From assembly GCF_001719045.1 (NCBI RefSeq), contig NZ_CP015423.1, positions 1,364,001 through 1,428,000 of the forward strand: a stretch of DNA of 64,000 nt. The letters are read 5' to 3'. Origin of the DNA: Paenibacillus polymyxa. GTDB lineage: Bacteria; Bacillota; Bacilli; Paenibacillales; Paenibacillaceae. The number at the start of each line of letters is the position of its first letter. The stretch's first letter is position 1. The position numbers and the translations under genes are program-made. Below the pieces are notes generated by a model that did not search any database, was not told the origin of the DNA, and worked only from the letters and a program-made list of their open reading frames with translations. This document shows, piece by piece, positions 59,218 to 64,000 of the stretch.

Positions 59218-59267
59218 GTTCCATCGCTCCTCTTTTCACCAGACATTTGTTAGCGGACATCATCGTC

Positions 59268-59882
59268 CTATCCGGCAAACAACAGTTGCAAAGCCCGCTT
59301 CATCAAAATATCGGCAGATTCATCAGGTTTCGCATCTTTCTTCATTCTGCTCCATACCTTATCCAACTCAGCATCCGTGTAACCGAGCGCCTTGAGCGCC
59401 TCACGGGCCTCGCCCCAATATGAACCTTCGCCTTCTTCTACGACAGGCTCAGCAAACAATCCGGTTGCCATCCCCAACGAGCCAATACCGTCCAGCTTGT
59501 CTTTCAAATCCAGAATCATACGTTGTGCCGTCTTTTTACCGATCCCCGGTAACTTGGTGAGAAATGTGATATTCTCCTGATAAATCGCCGTTACCACATG
59601 AGCAGGCGTACCGCCTCCTAAAATACCAAGCGCAACACGCGGTCCAATACCAGATACATCAATCAGTTTACGGAAAAGCTGCTGCTCCTCACGGGTCGCA
59701 AAACCGAACAGTAAAATAGCATCTTCCCTTACATGATGGTGAATGTAAATAACCACTGGACCTTCAGTTTTGGCGAACGCGTAAGGATTCGGACAAAATA
59801 CCCTATACCCTACACCCTGCACATCTAAAACAACATATTCATTTTCCAAATGGGCCACAGAACCACGCAAGAAATCTATCAT
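59268..59882 (-). CDS. ruvA: Holliday junction branch migration protein RuvA
   Basis: RuvA binds four-way junctions as a tetramer and loads RuvB. The 204-residue protein has the N-terminal OB fold (MIDFLRGSVAHLENEYVVLD), the helix-hairpin-helix pairs SGIGPRVALGIL and LPGIGKKTAQRMI, and the flexible domain III (EALKALGYTDAELDKV). It overlaps ruvC by four bases. Confidence 0.97.
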   Translation of the reverse strand: MIDFLRGSVAHLENEYVVLDVQGVGYRVFCPNPYAFAKTEGPVVIYIHHHVREDAILLFGFATREEQQLFRKLIDVSGIGPRVALGILGGGTPAHVVTAIYQENITFLTKLPGIGKKTAQRMILDLKDKLDGIGSLGMATGLFAEPVVEEGEGSYWGEAREALKALGYTDAELDKVWSRMKKDAKPDESADILMKRALQLLFAG

Positions 59883-60382
59883 TTTCGCAATACCTCATTT
59901 AATTTTGAATTTAGTCCATAGGAGTGCGCATGACAAATAGCCACCGCCAAAGCATCCGCTACATCGTCCGGTTTGGGCACAACTTGAAGCTTTAGGAACA
60001 TTCTAACCATTTCTTGTACCTGTTTCTTCTCAGCCTTACCATACCCTACAATAGCCTGCTTTACCTGCATCGGTGTGTATTCACCTATAGGCAAATTACG
60101 TTGTTTTGCAGCTAGTACCAGCACCCCACGTGCCTGACTTACAGACATAGCGGTTGTAACGTTGCGATTAAAAAAGAGCTTTTCCAGTGCTACCGCATCA
60201 GGCTTATATTTATCTATTAATTGCAACATGCCTTCATACACATGAAGCAGCCTTTCTTCTTCCGGTGTATGAGCCTCAGTCTGGATACAGCCATACTGCA
60301 CAGGAACTACTTTACTGCCAATCTTGTCTACAAACCCGAAGCCCACAATGGCAATACCCGGATCAATTCCTAAAAAACGCAA
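59879..60382 (-). CDS. ruvC: Crossover junction endodeoxyribonuclease RuvC
   Basis: RuvC cuts Holliday junctions bound by RuvAB. The 167-residue protein begins MRFLGIDPGIAIVGFG (catalytic aspartate D7), has the conserved LEKLFFNRN with its glutamate, and PDDVADALAVAICH with the last two acidic residues. All four catalytic positions are kept. The TTG at 60382 has GGGGAGA upstream; the frame continues to 60466 without support. B. subtilis uses RecU instead, so a complete ruvCAB operon sets this organism apart from Bacillus. Confidence 0.95.
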   Translation of the reverse strand: MRFLGIDPGIAIVGFGFVDKIGSKVVPVQYGCIQTEAHTPEEERLLHVYEGMLQLIDKYKPDAVALEKLFFNRNVTTAMSVSQARGVLVLAAKQRNLPIGEYTPMQVKQAIVGYGKAEKKQVQEMVRMFLKLQVVPKPDDVADALAVAICHAHSYGLNSKLNEVLRK

Positions 60383-60557
60383 AAAAATCTCTCCCCTATC
60401 GCTCAAACATGGCGTACCTAACCAAAAGCCAGCGTTATCCTGAATATAATCATGGCCAAATACCATATAAAGCGAACATATGTGTCGTTCTTTTCATTAT
60501 AACAAAACTTTGTATCTAATAGAGGAAAAAATTTAAACGTGAGTAAAAACATAAAAA

Positions 60558-60600
60558 GAGACGCTTCAAGCCTCACCACATGGGCAATGCCTAACGTCTC
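60558..60600 (-). terminator. Terminator of bofC
   Basis: GAGACG pairs with CGTCTC, with an inner AGGC/GCTT region, followed on the minus strand by TTTTTATG. It begins 11 bases after the bofC stop. Confidence 0.75.
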
Positions 60601-60610
60601 GTAGTTGTAA

Positions 60611-61315
60611 TCAATAGTGCTGCTTTAATACCCTTTGTGTTCGCTCCAGGGCAAAGTCACTAAAAGTGGAGATTACACTGTTATACTCATTTATATCCTG
60701 TACACGTATTCCCTGCTGAAGTTGTTTATATACCCCTTCTGGCAAGGCCGTCTCCATGGAACCCACATCCAATTGAAAAAAAGTGCGGATAACTTTTTCC
60801 TTTTTAGGTAGCCCTTCATACAGTGTAAGCTGCCCGTCAGTGCTTAACCCCATGTATCCATGCTCTTTGCATGACTCTGACAAGTCTTCCACCCTGCGCT
60901 CCAGCCACACCTCTCCTTTGGTATTAAGTCGTCCCTTCCAATCGGGATGTTGCTTCAGTAAGGTCTCTAGCTGCTGTGAACTTAGCGTTCCCAAGGAAAG
61001 TGTTTCCGTACCACACACGTAGGTGGTTAACAGACGGGTCTTCCTGCTTATACCGGAAGCACGAATACTTTGCAATAGTTGCATCTGTGAGGAGTGATCT
61101 TCAGTTGGACTCAGATGTAAAGCCTCCTCCATGCTCTCCTCTGCCATGACGGTAGTAGCGAGTGGCTGTGACAACATAGCCTGCAAATAATTCGAAAACA
61201 GAATACCCAACCCTGCCAGCAAACAAGCCGCACCAAAAATGCTGCATGCCCACACTGTTCTTCTCCACTGTTTCCAGCGCCGTTTCATCTGTTTTTTCCA
61301 ACTTAATCGCTTCAC
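60611..61315 (-). CDS. bofC: Forespore signalling inhibitor BofC
   Basis: BofC is a forespore-secreted inhibitor of SpoIVB signalling that times sigma-K activation. The 234-residue protein has an N-terminal membrane or signal segment (about 22-45) and a BofC C-terminal domain with CKEHGYMGLSTDGQLTLYEG and FFQLDVGSMETALPE. It is longer than B. subtilis BofC because of extra N-terminal and linker sequence. The start is GTG with AAGGG upstream, and a sigma-G-like promoter is visible. It lies upstream of ruvCAB as in Bacillales. Confidence 0.9.
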   Translation of the reverse strand: MKRLSWKKQMKRRWKQWRRTVWACSIFGAACLLAGLGILFSNYLQAMLSQPLATTVMAEESMEEALHLSPTEDHSSQMQLLQSIRASGISRKTRLLTTYVCGTETLSLGTLSSQQLETLLKQHPDWKGRLNTKGEVWLERRVEDLSESCKEHGYMGLSTDGQLTLYEGLPKKEKVIRTFFQLDVGSMETALPEGVYKQLQQGIRVQDINEYNSVISTFSDFALERTQRVLKQHY

Positions 61316-61344
61316 AGTAATCCCTTCCGTCCCACTTTTTGTGT

Positions 61345-61375
61345 TAGTGTGACCTGAGGATTACTGATTTATACA
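61345..61375 (-). promoter_or_regulatory. Probable sigma-G (forespore) promoter of bofC
   Basis: TGTATA (61370-61375), an 18-base spacer and CACACTA (61345-61351) on the minus strand match the sigma-G pattern TGMATA-N17/18-CATACTA closely. B. subtilis bofC is forespore-expressed. The site lies 30 bases before the bofC GTG. Confidence 0.6.
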
Positions 61376-61390
61376 AAAAGATATGAATAT

Positions 61391-61417
61391 AAAAAAAAGC
61401 CGCTGCTTCCAGCGACT
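61391..61417 (-). terminator. Terminator of the rRNA-tRNA operon
   Basis: AGTCGCTG pairs with CAGCGGCT (one G-T pair) around GAAG, followed by eight T residues. It lies 12 bases after tRNA-Pro. Confidence 0.95.
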
Positions 61418-61428
61418 TTCCTTTTGAA

Positions 61429-61502
61429 TCGGGATGACACGATTTGAACATGCGACCCCCTGGTCCCAAACCAGGTGCTCTACCAAGCTGAGCTACATCC
61501 CG
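61429..61502 (-). tRNA. tRNA-Pro (anticodon UGG)
   Basis: Cloverleaf with acceptor CGGGATG/CATCCCG and anticodon loop TTTGGGA in a CCTGG/CCAGG stem. The 3' CCA is not encoded. Last gene of the operon. Confidence 0.96.
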
Positions 61503-61509
61503 AAATAGA

Positions 61510-61589
61510 TGCCGGTGAGAGGACTCGAACCTCCACGGTTTCCCTCACGATTTTGAGTCGCGCGCGTCTGCCAATTCCGCCACACCGGC
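61510..61589 (-). tRNA. tRNA-Leu (anticodon CAA)
   Basis: Class II tRNA with a short variable arm. Acceptor GCCGGTG/CACCGGC, anticodon loop CTCAAAA. The 3' CCA is not encoded. Confidence 0.95.
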
Positions 61590-61601
61590 TTATGAAGTTA
61601 A

Positions 61602-61678
61602 TGGCGCGCCCTGAGAGATTCGAACTCCCGGCCTTTTGATTCGTAGTCAAACGCTCTATCCAGCTGAGCTAAGGGCGC
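61602..61678 (-). tRNA. tRNA-Arg (anticodon ACG)
   Basis: Acceptor GCGCCCT/AGGGCGC, anticodon loop CTACGAA in a TTTGA/TCAAA stem. The first anticodon base would be edited to inosine. CCA is encoded. Confidence 0.96.
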
Positions 61679-61683
61679 AAATA

Positions 61684-61758
61684 TGGAGCGGACGACGGGA
61701 ATCGAACCCGCGACCCTCGCCTTGGCAAGGCGATGCTCTACCGCTGAGCCACGTCCGC
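61684..61758 (-). tRNA. tRNA-Gly (anticodon GCC)
   Basis: Acceptor GCGGACG/CGTCCGC, anticodon loop TTGCCAA in a CGCC/GGCG stem. CCA is encoded. Confidence 0.97.
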
Positions 61759-61793
61759 AATATCATTATATCCATGACATATAAGTTCATGAA

Positions 61794-61869
61794 TGGTGAG
61801 CCATGAAGGACTCGAACCTTCGACACCCTGATTAAAAGTCAGGTGCTCTACCAACTGAGCTAATGGCTC
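61794..61869 (-). tRNA. tRNA-Lys (anticodon UUU)
   Basis: Acceptor GAGCCAT/ATGGCTC, anticodon loop CTTTTAA in a CTGA/TCAG stem. CCA is encoded. It is a substrate of MnmA. Confidence 0.97.
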
Positions 61870-61897
61870 CCAACAGGGTAATATAACTTTGTAAAAA

Positions 61898-61974
61898 TGG
61901 CGGAACTGACGGGATTCGAACCCGCGATCTCCTGCGTGACAGGCAGGCATGTTAGGCCTCTACACCACAGTTCC
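61898..61974 (-). tRNA. tRNA-Asp (anticodon GUC)
   Basis: Acceptor GGAACTG/CAGTTCC with discriminator G73, anticodon loop CTGTCAC in a CCTGC/GCAGG stem. CCA is encoded. G73 fits the U of the hisS-aspS T-box by wobble. Confidence 0.97.
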
Positions 61975-61997
61975 ATAGCAGTTTACATTCAAAAGTT

Positions 61998-62077
<80 letters not shown>

Positions 62078-62106
62078 ATAATATTAGGTACTGCTTTTTA
62101 AATAAA

Positions 62107-62182
62107 TGGTGGAGGCTGAGGGGCTCGAACCCCCGACCCTCTGCTTGTAAGGCAGATGCTCTCCCAGCTGAGCTAAGCCTCC
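62107..62182 (-). tRNA. tRNA-Val (anticodon UAC)
   Basis: Acceptor GGAGGCT/AGCCTCC, anticodon loop CTTACAA in a CTGC/GCAG stem. CCA is encoded. Confidence 0.97.
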
Positions 62183-62192
62183 ATACTACTTA

Positions 62193-62264
62193 TGACCCGT
62201 AGGGGATTCGAACCCCTGTTACCTCCGTGAAAGGGAGGTGTCTTAACCCCTTGACCAACGGGCC
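62193..62264 (-). tRNA. tRNA-Glu (anticodon UUC)
   Basis: Acceptor GGCCCGT/ACGGGTC, anticodon loop CTTTCAC in a CCTCC/GGAGG stem. The 3' CCA is not encoded. Confidence 0.96.
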
Positions 62265-62281
62265 ATACAATAAAATAATTA

Positions 62282-62373
62282 TGGCGGAGAGAGAGGGATT
62301 CGAACCCTCGAGACGCTTTTGGCGCCTACACGATTTCCAATCGTGCTCCTTCGGCCAACTCGGACACCTCTCC
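62282..62373 (-). tRNA. tRNA-Ser (anticodon GGA)
   Basis: Class II tRNA of 92 bases with a long variable arm (GGCGCC...GCGTC). Anticodon loop TTGGAAA in a CACGA/TCGTG stem. CCA is encoded. Confidence 0.97.
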
Positions 62374-62376
62374 ATA

Positions 62377-62452
62377 TGGCTCCCCGAACAGGACTCGAAC
62401 CTGTGACAACTCGATTAACAGTCGAGTGCTCTACCAACTGAGCTATCAGGGA
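62377..62452 (-). tRNA. tRNA-Asn (anticodon GUU)
   Basis: Acceptor TCCCTGA with TTCGGGGA partner, anticodon loop CTGTTAA in a TCGA/TCGA-type stem. CCA is encoded. First tRNA after 5S rRNA. Confidence 0.97.
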
Positions 62453-62471
62453 ATATTAATCATAAAGCTCT

Positions 62472-62588
62472 GCTTGGCGACGTCCTACTCTCCCAGGACC
62501 CTGCGGTCCAAGTACCATCGGCGCTGGAGGGCTTAACGGTCGTGTTCGGGATGGGTACGTGTGGAACCCCTCCGCTATCGCCACCAAA
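62472..62588 (-). rRNA. rrf: 5S ribosomal RNA
   Basis: The minus strand begins TTTGGTGGCGATAGCGG and ends GTAGGACGTCGCCAAGC, with the conserved CCGAACAC and AGCGCCGATGGTA blocks, as in Bacillales 5S. Length about 117 bases. Confidence 0.97.
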
Positions 62589-62668
62589 CATGAATTTGCT
62601 ATGCAAATTCTACATTCAAGGTTACACCCTGAAAACTGGATCCGAAACTTATTTGCGTTTTACTTTAG

Positions 62669-64000
<1,332 letters not shown>

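Overview
This is chromosomal core-genome DNA from a spore-forming member of the Bacillales. It is most likely a Paenibacillus of the P. polymyxa type. That assignment is inferred from gene content and order: a relA/dtd/hisS/aspS/tcdA/rarA/cymR/iscS block, a secDF/comN/spoVB block and a bofC/ruvAB/queA/tgt/yajC block, plus a ruvC gene that Bacillus subtilis lacks. No prophage, insertion sequence, CRISPR array or obvious genomic island is visible. Almost every gene lies on the minus strand, so the window reads as one long stretch of mainly right-to-left transcription.

Layout. Positions 0-7 kb hold a polysaccharide deacetylase, an AI-2E-type transporter, a class B penicillin-binding protein, a probable 40-residue membrane peptide and a chemoreceptor. 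Positions 7-16 kb hold an RNA-quality and envelope block: alaS behind an alanine T-box, ireB, ruvX, two tandem DUF1292 genes, mltG and the TrhP-type U32 pair for tRNA wobble-uridine hydroxylation, with a second AI-2E-type transporter upstream of alaS. Positions 16-26 kb hold a second chemoreceptor with an amino-acid-binding dCache signature, a zinc-ribbon/PRC-barrel pair, cymR-iscS with mnmA divergent, a PPK2 kinase, paired fluoride channels and rarA. Positions 26-33 kb hold HelD, an ABC exporter, a purine permease and TcdA. Positions 33-46 kb hold aspS-hisS behind a T-box that appears to read tRNA-Asp, two putative stress genes, dtd, relA, a uracil permease, apt and recJ. Positions 46-61 kb hold a CDF transporter, secF, secD, comN, spoVB, a DUF421 protein, a small membrane protein, yajC, tgt, queA, a large SpoIID/LytB protein, ruvB, ruvA, ruvC and bofC. 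Positions 61.4-64 kb are the end of an rRNA operon: the 3' part of 23S, 5S and eleven tRNA genes ending at a strong terminator.

The main theme is translation and tRNA biology: three aminoacyl-tRNA synthetases, two T-boxes, TrhP, MnmA/IscS, Tgt/QueA, TcdA, Dtd and the rRNA/tRNA operon. These sit alongside recombination (RuvABC, RuvX, RecJ, RarA), protein export (SecD, SecF, YajC) and sporulation (SpoVB, BofC, a SpoIID-like protein).

No unmistakable new system was found. The best leads are regulatory or small-gene features: a palindrome in the ireB leader, a terminator directly in front of mltG with no room for a promoter, the loss of TrmR from the TrhP locus, a structured element between apt and the uracil permease, two unannotated-size ORFs of 40 and 53 codons, and the unusual domain build of the SpoIID-like protein.
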